Positions 47,101-56,850 of a stretch of 64,000 bases of DNA are shown here, piece after piece (within the stretch, counting starts at the first letter, position 1; each line of letters begins with the position of its first letter). The notes under the pieces were generated by a model. The model did not search any database. It saw only the letters and a program-made list of their open reading frames with translations, and was not told where the DNA came from. The position numbers and the translations under genes were made by a program. The DNA is from Isoperla grammatica (taxonomy: Eukaryota; Arthropoda; Insecta; Plecoptera; Perlodidae). The stretch covers positions 42,380,736 to 42,444,735 of the forward strand of contig OX246743.1 in assembly GCA_945910005.1 (NCBI GenBank), given 5' to 3'.

Positions 47101-47500
47101 TAGTTGCGAAACTAGCTAGATTAAAATGATGACATTAAGCATACACTGTAACAAAGTCCTCAGACTTCAAGGTTATTAGTATATTTTTTTATGAACAATC
47201 AAAGTGATGTCCTAGGCCTAGGTTAGGTTATGTTACACTACACTTACGTATTTTGCAAGGAGGCTATGATGTTCACCCCAACGTGATATAATCCGTCAAG
47301 TGCGCCCATGTTAGTGTTGGGCTCTCCTAGTAAAGTAAATGTATGTATATTAGTTAACACACAATGTTATTGTATTACTCATACAGTAAGTGAAATTATT
47401 AGAATTCAAAATTAATACCTTCAGATGGAAACCAGAAATCGCCGCCGAACTCGCTTGACAACTGGAAGCTGGAACCAGCTGATGTGTGATGAAGTGACAT
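40946..47500 (-). CDS. G6PC: glucose-6-phosphatase catalytic subunit, complete seven-exon gene
   Basis: Hydrolyses glucose 6-phosphate to glucose in the ER lumen, the last step of gluconeogenesis and glycogenolysis. The seven exons join without a frame break. From the internal Met at 47,309 the product is 353 residues (human about 357). Phosphatase signature residues are all present: K75–R82–P83 in LKWLLREDRPFWW, S118-G119-H120 in GPGSPSGHVMG, and R172 and the nucleophile H178 in VSRMYVSTHFPHQ. CETGPGSPSGH is nearly invariant in the family. A sequon NQT at 94–96 matches the position of the human glycosylated Asn. Several hydrophobic spans fit the multi-pass topology. The end KWKRD fits a K-x-K-x-x ER-retrieval signal. 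An upstream in-frame ATG at 47,500 would add 33 residues. Introns carry repeats; the exons look intact, so the gene is probably functional. Confidence 0.95.
41170..41515. repeat. dispersed repeat with a 20-bp inverted repeat inserted
   Basis: Words gctagacttgagatta, gctatgtgaccacttcttac, acaatcata and cacataacta match 5,705–5,890 in the eve intron in the same orientation. Inside, arms cagaacaagataaaacatgt (41,323–41,342) and its perfect complement (41,372–41,391) flank a 29-nt loop; catataatat occurs on both sides of the extra segment. It lies in the last G6PC intron. Confidence 0.55.
41745..42112 (-). mobile_element. SINE family 2 copy in the last G6PC intron
   Basis: An AAATAAA-type tail at 41,730–41,755, then tttagagtctaccgactcag, cagtgggggacttta, accatcgacgagtgagaga, one copy of the gagtgcttcgttgctaggat block, and aagttaaaaaacttctgcct ending gcgggatttgaa (B-box remnant). 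Antisense to itself but on the same strand as the G6PC gene. Confidence 0.75.
42151..42442 (-). CDS. G6PC: G6PC exon 6: central membrane domain
   Basis: Acceptor ttgttgtgtgcag. Encodes VLVSWTLTSPGSPLTDWWQT, a hydrophobic span, then [23 protein letters not shown], matching the conserved W-C-E-x-P-E-W-x-H segment of G6Pases, and another span. The donor is AAGGG|gtaaat. Length 292 nt. Base composition is distinctly GC-rich compared with the introns. Confidence 0.94.
43608..44084. mobile_element. MITE-like element with terminal inverted repeats in a G6PC intron
   Basis: The left end ggggccggattcacaaaaga and right end (complement) ggggccggattcacaagagg continue as matching tcttaacttagg. The ends are flanked by ctg on both sides, consistent with a 3-bp target duplication. 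The interior (about 430 bp) has no coding frame. The ends and 3-bp duplication suggest a PIF/Harbinger-type non-autonomous element (inference). Confidence 0.7.
44110..44240 (-). CDS. G6PC: G6PC exon 5: phosphatase motif 3 with nucleophilic His
   Basis: Acceptor gctgtgttacag. Encodes EPVKKLLANAVWAG, a hydrophobic span and SRMYVSTHFPHQCLLGLLC, ending at donor TGTG|gtacgt. SR-x5-H matches the family R170/H176 pair. A terminal-inverted-repeat element ends only 25 nt beyond the last exon base, inside the donor-side intron. Confidence 0.95.
44806..45015 (-). CDS. G6PC: G6PC exon 4: phosphatase motifs 1 and 2
   Basis: Acceptor catcttacctgccag. Encodes LLREDRPFWWVRETGLYNQT, then a segment ending TCETGPGSPSGHVMG and a hydrophobic span, to donor CCCAG|gtgata. 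It contains R82 and H120 of the active site. Length 210 nt, phase consistent. Confidence 0.95.
45553..45717 (-). CDS. G6PC: G6PC exon 3: first membrane segments
   Basis: Acceptor ttgttttgtttcag; encodes YPDSEEFFDVITKSFDPTYA and a hydrophobic span, ending EWLNTILK and two bases of the next Trp codon at donor AAATG|gtaaaa. Lys at the end is the first catalytic residue (K75). Length 165 nt; phases fit the neighbouring exons. Confidence 0.93.
45940..46195 (+). mobile_element. retroposon 3' end
   Basis: AT-rich stretch ending gcaaataaaagattggtgaa followed by a (CTGAA)n tail at about 46,180–46,197, the form of a 5'-truncated non-LTR retrotransposon. No reverse transcriptase sequence is present. 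It lies in a G6PC intron. Confidence 0.4.
46336..46720. mobile_element. large foldback element in a G6PC intron
   Basis: Arms of roughly 190 bp: caaagattactgagtggaga ... gatgtttcatc at the left end is the exact complement of the right end. Inner words aaggtccactaaatcccctg and actagcgatctagtagacct recur inverted around a short centre near 46,530. Arms match at most but not all positions. No coding capacity. Confidence 0.78.
47248..47326 (-). CDS. G6PC: G6PC exon 2 with the family-typical start
   Basis: Acceptor tttactttactag before 47,326; codons GEPNTN then Met at 47,309 followed by GALDGLYHVGVNIIASLQN. The donor is ATAC|gtaagtg. From the Met the sequence lines up with the N-terminus of vertebrate G6Pase (Met, then a short lumenal helix before a YPDSEEF-type segment in the next exon). 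Confidence 0.88.
47419..47500 (-). CDS. G6PC: G6PC exon 1: optional N-terminal extension or 5' untranslated
   Basis: ATG at 47,500 begins MSLHHTSAGSSFQLSSEFGG and runs 27 codons plus one base to donor GAAG|gtatta. An in-frame TAA lies 14 codons upstream of this ATG, so it is the first possible start. The frame stays open through the 92-nt intron into exon 2 and the internal Met. Mammalian proteins start near the internal Met, so this exon may be 5' leader. The acceptor has a good branch-point context (ttaactaat), so the splice itself looks real. Confidence 0.6.
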
Positions 47501-47734
47501 CGAGAGGTCGAACTTAGTCGAACGTCGAACTTATGTTACAGAGCGCTCTATGGATAGAGAACAGTACCATCAATTGAGCGATATTTGAATTTCGTTCCAT
47601 TAGGATAATACCACGTGGCACAACATTTATTTGTATTTAAAAATTGATTAGCAACTAGTTATAGGCCAATTAATGTTAGCCAGCATAACACAATATACAT
47701 GATTAATTTTGAGCTGTGTGTGATCCATACAAGT

Positions 47735-47945
47735 AACGAGAGCGAATTCGGGAGATTGCCGGTTCGATTCCCGCTGCTAGTTATCTTATTAAACAAAGGT
47801 TTCCTTCAGAGGGTTGTAGGTCCAATCCTAGGGATCGAGTCTCCCCCTCCTTCGGACACCCCTTCTCAAATATCATAATACAATAGCCTATTCAATAGTT
47901 GTAGTTGTCCCTGGGGAAGTTCCCTACGAACAAATTATTATTACT
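47735..47945 (+). mobile_element. SINE family 1-related copy upstream of G6PC
   Basis: The tRNA-like part gcgaattcgggagattgccg plus gttcgattcccgctgc, a body with gagtctccccctccttcgga, and an attattattac tail. Diverged and lacking the A box. It lies about 240 bp upstream of the first G6PC ATG. Confidence 0.55.
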
Positions 47946-48618
47946 AGGTGATGAAGTAGGTACAAACAAACAAGCAAACTACAGAAAGGCTTATATTTTA
48001 ACCGCCAGTCAGCATAGTACGAATAAACATTGAAACTTACTAACAACACGATCTTGATGCGTCGTTGATCAACTGACACTGAGAGCCGCGTCCAAAGATA
48101 TTATTATATTCCCTACGTGGCCGCCTCGTTCAAGTCAAGGTGCCCCTAACCTTCTTGCTTTGCCCCCCCCCCCCCCCCCCCCCCCCTCCCCACGGTACGC
48201 CACGACTCACAAGTTACTGTTATAGCCAGTTTCCCATGCAAGCTCAACTAATTTTAGTGTATTTTTACTTAACTGATATTCCTAAAATGTAGGTCGAACA
48301 ACAACGAAATACACCATTGTCAGAACTGTAAATTATATAGATGTTTATATTACAGTGAAATTTACAAACACAGACAATGTCACACAGAAAATATCGATAA
48401 CGTAAGGTGATTGTCTAAATTACTGTCGCAATAAAAACATTGCTTCGTTTTAGCGTTCATTGACTCTGTACCAGCGACAGAATAGGTCAAGCTCTCGCCC
48501 ACGCAAAAAGGTTATATTTACTTTTCGAGTATACTATACGGTGCATCCACATTCCACAGTCAATAAAGCAACATTTGAAATGTATGCAGTTATTTACACA
48601 AGATGCATCCACGAGTAA
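47946..48618. other. G6PC upstream region with long poly-C run
   Basis: A C run of about 23 residues at 48,163–48,186. Otherwise no recognised element. It could contain a promoter for the open frame that follows on the plus strand. Confidence 0.4.
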
Positions 48619-49155
48619 AGCCAGAGGGACCGACTTGGCAACCTACGATCAGTCCTAAAGCGTGTGAGCTGTGAAGTCGCCGCGAACTGCATCAAAAATA
48701 ACTGCCTGCATTCGTGCGTGCGTTATGCCAGGTTGTTGACTTCGTTCAATAACGGACGTCGGTGGTTTTACGGTGTGAAGACGTATTTCATTGATTTAGA
48801 TGCATATTTAGGGCAGGCTAGCACTTCAGTACAAGGGGTAACAACATTGATAAGGAACAAGTTCCGACGGGCAGCCGAATCATTGGGTTTGTATGGCCGA
48901 ATGGAACAAAAAATATCAAGGCAACAGTTGAAAGAAACATTCTCTGAAAAACCAAAAGAGAGAACAACACTACACACTGCGATGGCAGATCTTACGAGCT
49001 ATCGTAATGACTCGCAATTCAATGAAATTACTTACCGTAGTTGTTATAAACATGGTTCGTTTTTGCTAGCATTATTATCAATTTTTAGTAGAGGCTTTCC
49101 ATTCTCGTCAAACCCCCCCTATCTTTTTAGTTCTAGTGTCAATAGTCTATTGTGA
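48619..49155 (+). CDS. unidentified open frame, possible first exon of an unknown gene
   Basis: A 178-codon open frame after a TAA at 48,616, with no ATG near its start; GTG at 48,664 is not a usual animal start. Residues read RLGNLRSVLKRVSCEVAANC early and SVQGVTTLIRNKFRRAAESL, SRQQLKETFSEKPKERTTLH later, a basic and amphipathic composition unlike the low-complexity frames elsewhere. The last ~35 codons look non-coding, and a possible donor is TTACC|gtagtt at about 49,036. I recognise no family. It could be a coding exon entered by splicing, a decayed gene or chance. Confidence 0.25.
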   Translation, partial: SQRDRLGNLRSVLKRVSCEVAANCIKNNCLHSCVRYARLLTSFNNGRRWFYGVKTYFIDLDAYLGQASTSVQGVTTLIRNKFRRAAESLGLYGRMEQKISRQQLKETFSEKPKERTTLHTAMADLTSYRNDSQFNEITYRSCYKHGSFLLALLSIFSRGFPFSSNPPYLFSSSVNSLL

Positions 49156-50131
49156 TTGGATTGGCATGTTTACTTCATACTTGATTCCCCTTTTGCCCCT
49201 TACTCCTTCCCTTTCCCTTTTTCTCCACTACCCCCCATCATCTTCATATTTCACCTCCTCATTATCTCGATTAGCCATGTTGCAAAAATATGAGAAGTAA
49301 AGCCCAAATATCCATCCATTTTGCTCATTTTATCCCATTATTGGGCTCATACTTTCACCACAGATAACAAATTCACCTGCTTTTACCATTTTGCACCCCT
49401 CTCAGTCGGGGGACATTTGCTTTGAAAGTTTACCAACCTATTTTTCAAATAGATGTAGCTCCTAAACCAAAGTGGTGCAAAAAGCATTATACGGAATTCC
49501 AATGGTGCAAAAATAGATGCTAAGTTAGCGCACTGTTTTACTTTTCCTTACGATTTTGAAAAAAGCATTAACTTAGCCCATTACTTTTGAAATCGTCATA
49601 TCGTCCAAAATAAAGGGGTAGAAAATCGAGGTTTCTGGTGCCAAATGATGAGCAGTGAGACTAACGTGATGAAGGTAACACACATTACAATGTACATGGT
49701 CAAATATCCTAGTGCAGCTAACCTAGCTAAGCTTACCATTACTCCAGAATGTGTTTCATCCCACTGGGACTCCCACAGATCAAGAACCAAGAGGATACAG
49801 AGTACTTCAATCCACTGATGAGCTAGCTACTATCCTATAGTTCTCCTTCTAAGTTGTGTCACAGGTTGTGTGCTACCGGCATCCAATTGTCATTTTAAAA
49901 TAGTCTTTACTTTGTATAGTTTTACTACTGGCAAGAGTTGACAAACATTTTCCAGCTATCACTGACCCAAGTATCAATTTGGACAAAATTAGGTATTCCA
50001 AACTGCATCCATTATTTACTGTGCAATTGTTCTGGTACAGATAACAAATTCACTATGTATAGTGACACAGATGAGAGTGAGAGTGTACAGATTACCCGTA
50101 CCTATCTGCAGTTCTAGTTATTCCTGTGATT

Positions 50132-50320
50132 ACCTTTGGGCCTTTTCTGCTAACTAGCCACTTGGCCATCAGTGGGGGTATGAAGTGCAACAGCTTTCTC
50201 TTCATTCTGATCTCTCTGATCTGTTCATCCTTATCCAGTCCATTGGTGTCTGGTGGTAGGTCGCAACTCGCAATGCTCTTGCCATACATTTGGTACATTA
50301 CCTGTTCCACAGTCCTGTGA
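50132..50320 (-). CDS. well-formed but unidentified exon
   Basis: Minus-strand exon bounded by acceptor ccaatccatcccctcacag (with a ctaat branch-point word upstream) and donor AAAG|gtaatc. It encodes one base plus 62 codons: TVEQVMYQMYGKSIASCDLP, then PPDTNGLDKDEQIREIRMKR and LLHFIPPLMAKWLVSRKGPK. The composition is protein-like (charged helix, then a hydrophobic segment). The partner exons were not found; a hydrophobic frame at 49,596–49,735 on the same strand is a weak candidate. The family is not recognised. The gene would lie between daughterless and G6PC. Confidence 0.4.
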
Positions 50321-50545
50321 GGGGATGGATTGGCTATCACATAAATATTAGTTATAATCGACTGATACACTGACTGGCTAATAGCTTCTAGTTTTATTGC
50401 AGGAGCGATAGGTCTTTATGCTTATATTATAAGGAGATATTTTTAATTATCAGCTCACAAGTGATAAACAGGTAACAAATCTTTAATGGTAGGGAAGGAT
50501 ATATATTTTAATTTAGCTATTTTTGAATGCTCACTTATCTTGTAA

Positions 50546-50691
50546 CCCCGACATTACGATCTCGGTGTAACTATCTATCCTTGGGATAACTTATTTTCAC
50601 CATGGTAACAACCAATCAGAAGCTTTGAAATGTTGCTTATCGTTAGGATAACTTTATCTAGAACATCACCTCGAGATCGTAATACCGGGCC
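50546..50691. mobile_element. 146-bp MITE, PIF/Harbinger-like
   Basis: The left end ccccgacattacgatctcgg and the complement of the right end, ggcccggtattacgatctcg, form imperfect inverted repeats. taa flanks both sides (50,543–50,545 and 50,692–50,694), the 3-bp TWA duplication typical of PIF/Harbinger insertions. No coding capacity. Confidence 0.6.
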
Positions 50692-50699
50692 TAATCTTA

Positions 50700-53600
50700 T
50701 TAATTTGACGCACGGCCTCTGCTACTGACGAGAAAGCACTTCCACAGCAAAGACACTAGCCTATACATTACAAACATCAAGGCTAGGCTGGTACAATATG
50801 CACGGACCATTTCTATGCTCCGTTTCAAGAGTATGCTCTACTGCTAGAACTATCTATCTAGGCTACAACATAACAAAACTAGAAAAAGAAAGAGATTTTT
50901 GGAAATTGGAAGTTGAAATCAAACACATTGACTCGGAGGAAGGAAAGGACGAGTCACATATTATCCAGATAAGTCACGTAAGGTGTAGAAATTAATGGTA
51001 AGTTTATGGAAAAATGGCACATTTATTAATTTTCACAGAGTAATTTCAAATATTTTTCCATTTAAAAGAACCACCAGCATTAGGCTTCACAAATTGTTTT
51101 TTTAAAAAACAAATATTTCCACCCACTCAATTGCGAGTGTGAAAATGTCTGATAGTTATTTTAGTTACCACAATTGTTATGATCACGCGCTCTCAACTCT
51201 GGCATTCACTATCCACTCACACAAATTTCTTTAATTTCTATTTCTTTGCAACTTAATAACTTGTCAAAATAATAAAATGAAACATTCCTTATAAAAACAT
51301 CCAAAGACCTCTCGTTCATCTTCATCCGTAACAATAAGAGCACTCTATTTTGTTTTACCAAATCTTGTGGAATATTACAGCTTAATGAATAAAAATACAT
51401 TATAATAATTATTAATCGATAATATATTACACAGTACAAAGAACTATTTTATGATTCATTACAAGCCGTTTGGATCAGGTTGTTATTTAGGTTTCCATAC
51501 TATTGTTAAAAGTTTGTTTAAATTTTGATTCTTAAGATCAACTTGAAGCTTCATTCAGAATGTTTGTCTTGTCTTCTTTATAGTAAAAGAATATATTATT
51601 AAAACTTTTGCTAAGAAATCAAAATCAGTAAGTAAAAATAGCCAACAAAAAACAAATATATTTATAAATACTGCTGCCTTTTTTCGTAATATTGTTGAAG
51701 ACTAAACTCGTTTGAGGTTCAAATTTAAAATGAAAATAACAGACGCCATATTTAATTATATGCACCACGTGTCATGTATTGCCAAAACATTATTGACAGC
51801 TCGAAATTAAAATCATCACTCAGTCATGATATTTCAAATCTCTAGAAATAAATTCAAATCATTTAATTTATCTAATTATTAAGATTTTACACATTTATGC
51901 AACATGTTGGCCACGGTTATGGCCAAATCAATTCAAGTACTAATTACAGTGGCAAATTAGGTGACCTTACAATCATAGGCACTAGACGTATGCTAAAATA
52001 CAGACGGCCTTTTTAAACCACTTAAGTTTTCTCTGAGAAGCATAAAATCAAGTCGTTTGATAGCCAGCTAGGCTTAGCTTCTGTCACTTTAAAGTAATGG
52101 CAAGCAGCAACAAGCTTTATAATACCACACCAAAGAGAACAGACTTTCAGTTCAACATAACTACTGTACTGCAACTATGTCAAACCAATGAATAAAAATG
52201 CAATCAATTTAATTATCTTGTAAACTTACTAAGCCAGCGTACACTCTTTGATGGGTATTAGTACGTACAAGCATTTATGTAGTACATATTTATGGAAATA
52301 AATACCTACTGCATATGTATACACGTAACATGTATTGACGCACTTCTGGAACCAAACTAGTCAAATCAATCGTGTATTTAATAAAAACATAAATGTAAAA
52401 TAAGCTAATTGGCAAATTATGTAATAATCTCACACTTTACTAACATATCAAAAGCTTTAGTCAGCAGAAATTAAATGAGAGAGCGTTTTAGAAAGACGGT
52501 TAAAAGATTGACGAGGCTTTTGTCAATAAGAGTTAAAAACTTAGAAAGGGCTCTTGAGAAACATTGTAAACAAGGCAATGTAATTTAATAATATTAGCTA
52601 GCAAACAGATTTGTCAATGCGAGTTTAAAAAGATAAATCAAAAAGGTCAGCTATGCAAATGACTTTTTAACTGGAAATATAAAATCGAAAGTTTACATCC
52701 ACGTAACATTAGTAAATTCACATAGCCTACGATAATTACACGAATAAGGTTGTTTTAGAGAAAATTTGTGGGCGTGGCCATCTTGCAAATTTGATGCCAT
52801 TGAAGTGCTGCTGCAGATGAAATCTACACTACATAGGAGGCATCTACTATTGTTACCAGTATTGTTTAATATTGTTTGGAAAAATAACACCGCCAGTTAT
52901 ATGGCACGTTTAGTTGCTCACAGGTCTACTTAATCTCGTAAAGCAGCACTTAAATGGCGGCGAACTAAAACAACCGTATTCATGACACTTAAAGCCATCT
53001 TGATCCAATTAATAAAATAAGGTAAATATGACGTAAGTTAATTCACGAACGTTACATGGATGTGAACACGGCCAAACAATTATGACAGCAATGACGCGGT
53101 AGAGCCTTTTGAAAATAATACTTAGTAGAGAGAAAGTAGCCAGATCACTGGGGCAAGTTACAAGCAAATTCAATTCACTGGTAAGTGGCTTAGTCAGCTC
53201 AATAGCTGTCATACAAATTAATACTAAACTTTCGAAAGTGATACCAATAGAGAAGTCAACAACGTAAGCTAACGTCTTGTGTAGCTGTTCAGTAGGAAAC
53301 ATTGTATTGAGCGCATACCACGTCATGGCCAGCATAGATTTAGTCAAGTTGTAAGCAACAACTAGTTTACACTGAAAACAAATTTTCACGTAAAAAAAAA
53401 AACTTGTACAAACAATACAATGGAACTTTGAATACAATTAAATTTGTAATGTATGCAGTCACAAATGCAAATGATCAGTTGACTGATTCGCATACTAATA
53501 GCAACTATAGCCGGGCACAAGCTGCGGCCAGTCACGTCACCGGACCAAAAACTTGAGTGATTCAAGTAAATGTTATAAATTATTGTCACAATTTATAAAG

Positions 53601-55486
53601 TAATAATAATAGTAATAATAATAATAATAATACCAATGTTTTCAATTCTCATAGCTGCAAATACTAAAGCAACAATAGCAATGTGTACACGTTAATAAAC
53701 AGTACAGTAGCAGAAAAACAGTCATAACATTAGTTTTTAGTACGGTAGAGAGTTGATTTAACCACGAAATCAACATTCTAAACGAAATACACAACTCAGA
53801 TTTGTGAATCAACAATTATTAGGGTTGTAAAAGAACCTCCTCAGACGAGAGGAATTACTTTTCATGGCCAGCAAAAGCTAAGTCGAATACTTTTGGCAAC
53901 ATAAAATAGTGCAAAACTGTCTTAAATATGAATAAAGTAATAGATCAGCATAAGAGAGACTAAACAGTTCATAACTTGGGTGTCATCAATATCGCCCGCG
54001 TCTCTCGAAACACTACACATATACATATATATAAAACAAGAGCATCGCGTGGCGGGCTTGCAAACGGACGATCGCGAGGGTCCATTGATTTTTCACGGAA
54101 CATTTTCAGCCTAGTTTTTCTTACAAAAATAATTTCTTGATTAAAGTTCGTCGACGTTTGCATTTGTGCCACGCGAACGAACAGAGATTTGGGCAATATT
54201 TATGCAACCCAAGACTATCAGCACATCATCTACCATAAAATACAATAAAGTCAAATAAAAATATCAATAACTATGCTGCTTTGTGTAAAATACAGTAGTT
54301 AAAAACCAACATGAGCTACCACTAGCTACCTATGTCAATGTCCAGGAAAAATAATTTCTAAGATAAAATAATAATAAAAAAAGAAAAACACTGGGATTAA
54401 TATACCTAGGAGTTACTTTCTGATAATGGTAGGTATGTTTGTAATGAAGTAAAAGTTCACAGGCCTGGCAGAACACAATCATATTGTCTACTCAGAGCGG
54501 CAAGGTACGGTGACCGAACCACGTGTAAGGATTCCAATATTATTTCTAGCTCACCAGTCTACAGTAGAAAATACCTAAGTATTCAATACCTCGGAGCGAT
54601 TCATTCTATACATTAGAAATAAGATTTGGAATCCGCAGTGGAGTGAACAATCCGACGGAATATTTACATATCGGCAGTTTCCCTGCGGTTGGATGCAGAT
54701 CATGGAACTCTAGTGTTCATAGTGTTCAATCACGCTGGTACCTTGCTCCTGTACCGGTAGGTAGTAGGCCTACTCTGGGCAGCACTATTGAAAGTGGAAT
54801 TGTTTCTATACAAAATGTAGTGTTGGTGATAAATTGTCATGAGAAATAATACGTATATAACGCTGTACAACATTTTCATTCCTATTCTAGACCGTAATAT
54901 CTGTGATGTTCGGCAGTTTCCCTCCTACAGGCCTATTTTATTGGATAGCTGTTGACGACGAAGCCAAACCTTCTGCAGCATTACAAACACGAGAAAGAGT
55001 CGACAATAGATGTGGCAAGACTGAGTTCGGGGTGTCGTTCATTACCACCCTTGCACGGACTATTACGTTAGGTTACGTACATTGAAATACAAATCGGTAC
55101 GCAGAACTAAAAAACAAAAACAAATACGTTACGCTTTCGGTTTAGGTACTGGCCTTATCTATCATAAAATCGGATTGTGCTTCTTTTGAAAAAATCTTGG
55201 ATTCGTCTCGAAACATTATTTGTTTTCTTAGAAAATAACGTTTTTACAGTGATACTGGTTTGAATGCTTCTCATATAGTCCGCCGACTTGAAATTATCGG
55301 CATGTTATCTTCGTGTTAACTATTTAATTTCCTCGCTGATGGAGTTCACTGATCCCCGCATTGCACTGGGGTCTCTGCCCCCACTAGGGGTCCACAACTT
55401 TGTTTTATTTTGCACTGTTTTTCACGAGCACACTAACTGCGTCTTCATCTTGCATTGAACGTGTGACGCAGGTCGAAGGGTCACTG
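50700..55486 (-). other. AT-rich stretch downstream of daughterless; possible long 3' untranslated region
   Basis: No mobile element or splice-supported exon recognised. A (TAA)n run at about 53,600–53,632. Several frames (for example 53,009–53,437, minus, Phe/Ile/Leu-rich) look like chance frames in AT-rich DNA. A candidate AATAAA for daughterless lies at 55,404–55,409. Confidence 0.35.
55404..55409 (-). terminator. da: candidate proximal polyadenylation signal of daughterless
   Basis: AATAAA on the minus strand, 78 bases after the proposed stop codon. More distal signals in the AT-rich downstream DNA are equally possible. Confidence 0.35.
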
Positions 55487-55525
55487 CTACTGGGGCAGTG
55501 ACGGGTTGTGTGGCAGGGGGGGACC
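55487..55525 (-). CDS. da: daughterless terminal coding exon
   Basis: A strong acceptor tcgttgtttgttgttgtctag with a ctaat branch-point word precedes GGT at 55,525. Phase 0 matches the upstream donor. Encodes GPPLPHNPSLPQ and stop TAG at 55,487–55,489, continuing the His/Gly/Pro-rich C-terminus. Only 12 codons, so the assignment rests on splice-site quality, phase and composition. As far as I recall, the Drosophila protein also ends in a Leu-Pro-Gln-type tail. AATAAA follows 78 bases later. Confidence 0.7.
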   Translation of the reverse strand, partial: GPPLPHNPSLPQ

Positions 55526-55902
55526 CTAGACAACAACAAACAACGATTAGAACATGTTACACGAGTTACTACTTACTTGTCACATATTGATTTTGGGGAG
55601 GATGCATATTGTATTGAAATTTATCGTTGTATTTAATGAGCACAGGCATTCTATCTGATGGAAACTTTTCAATATCTACTGTGCACGAGATGTGTCTAAA
55701 CACTGCAGCATCATCAGCAACATGTCTTAGAAAAACACACTGCAAGATTAGTTCAGAAAATATTTAATTGACAATGGAAAGTTCTTAAAGTACTACGTAG
55801 AACTCGACTTTATTTTCCATCATAGTACGTGGCATACTAAATAAAATCGTAAATTGAACGCAAATTGAAGTTGCTCGAGCAAGATGTAAACGAGAGACTT
55901 AC

Positions 55903-56039
55903 CGGCATGGCGGGGAAGGGCGGCTGCCCCATGTGTTGACCGGGATGTCCTAAATGATGTCCCCCCATCTTAGGTCCATCCTCTGCCTTCTCTTCCTCCC
56001 GCCGTTTCAAACACGCTGCCTTCGGATTCAAATTGCGTT
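55903..56039 (-). CDS. da: daughterless C-terminal exon following the bHLH domain
   Basis: Acceptor ctttttcctcgtag; begins AA, completing a Glu codon with the final G of either HLH exon, then [20 protein letters not shown]. The motif [18 protein letters not shown] directly after helix 2 is an E-protein hallmark. It continues [20 protein letters not shown] and ends FPAMP at donor CCG|gtaagt. Length 137 nt. It is constitutive in any isoform because both HLH exons end in the same phase. Confidence 0.95.
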
Positions 56040-56850
56040 CTACGAGGAAAAAGAAAACGTTCTCATTTCCACCTACTACACACTTACATCACACCGAGAT
56101 ATGGCAATTTCACACAAACTGTGAGCAGTTTGGTATGGATAGAACTGGAAGTAATTATTGCTTCAAATGGAAGGACAAGACTGCAATGGTTTGGACATAT
56201 GAAATGGATCGGAGTAGAAAGACTGTCAAGAAAAATTTACGTGTTTAGAATGATAGAAAAGAGTGCAAAAGAAGAGAATGGAAGAGATGGAAAGAGATAG
56301 AAGGCACAGATGAGAGAAGAGTACACGAGGGAGGCGGAAGAGAGAAGAACATAGGAAGATAAGGAAGATTATTAGAGCCAAACTGACCCTGCCACAGACA
56401 CGAAACGGGGACGGATAACAATTAATTTCGAACTTGATTATCAACAAAATATTAACAGTAAACTGTAATATTCATAAACATACGTCTGGATAATCTGTGG
56501 GTTATTTCATAGTGTCCTTGGGTTTTTTTTCAATGTAAACAGTGAAACCTTGAGACTCACCTCGAGAATGAAACTACGAAATAACCCACATATTACTCAG
56601 ATTTCATCCATGGGTAGTAATAGTCTATAATACTTAAAAAACATTATTGCATTTCCCTACCAACAATGAAAGAAGACAACAGAGAATAAAAACCATTAGA
56701 TTTTTTTTCCTGTACAGAGTTGGCCTATTCAGCCATCAACTCAATATCTTGTTATGATTATCCAAACAAATTGAAAAATAACAGGAATTATATCTACAAT
56801 TTAAAAAAAATATTGAACACTGTTTTTAAAATCCTTAACCTGAACTGGGT

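Noticed and set aside
53009..53437. 142-codon minus-strand frame, Phe/Ile/Leu-rich
   Set aside because: AT-rich composition, no splice signals or family features; lies in likely daughterless 3' flank.
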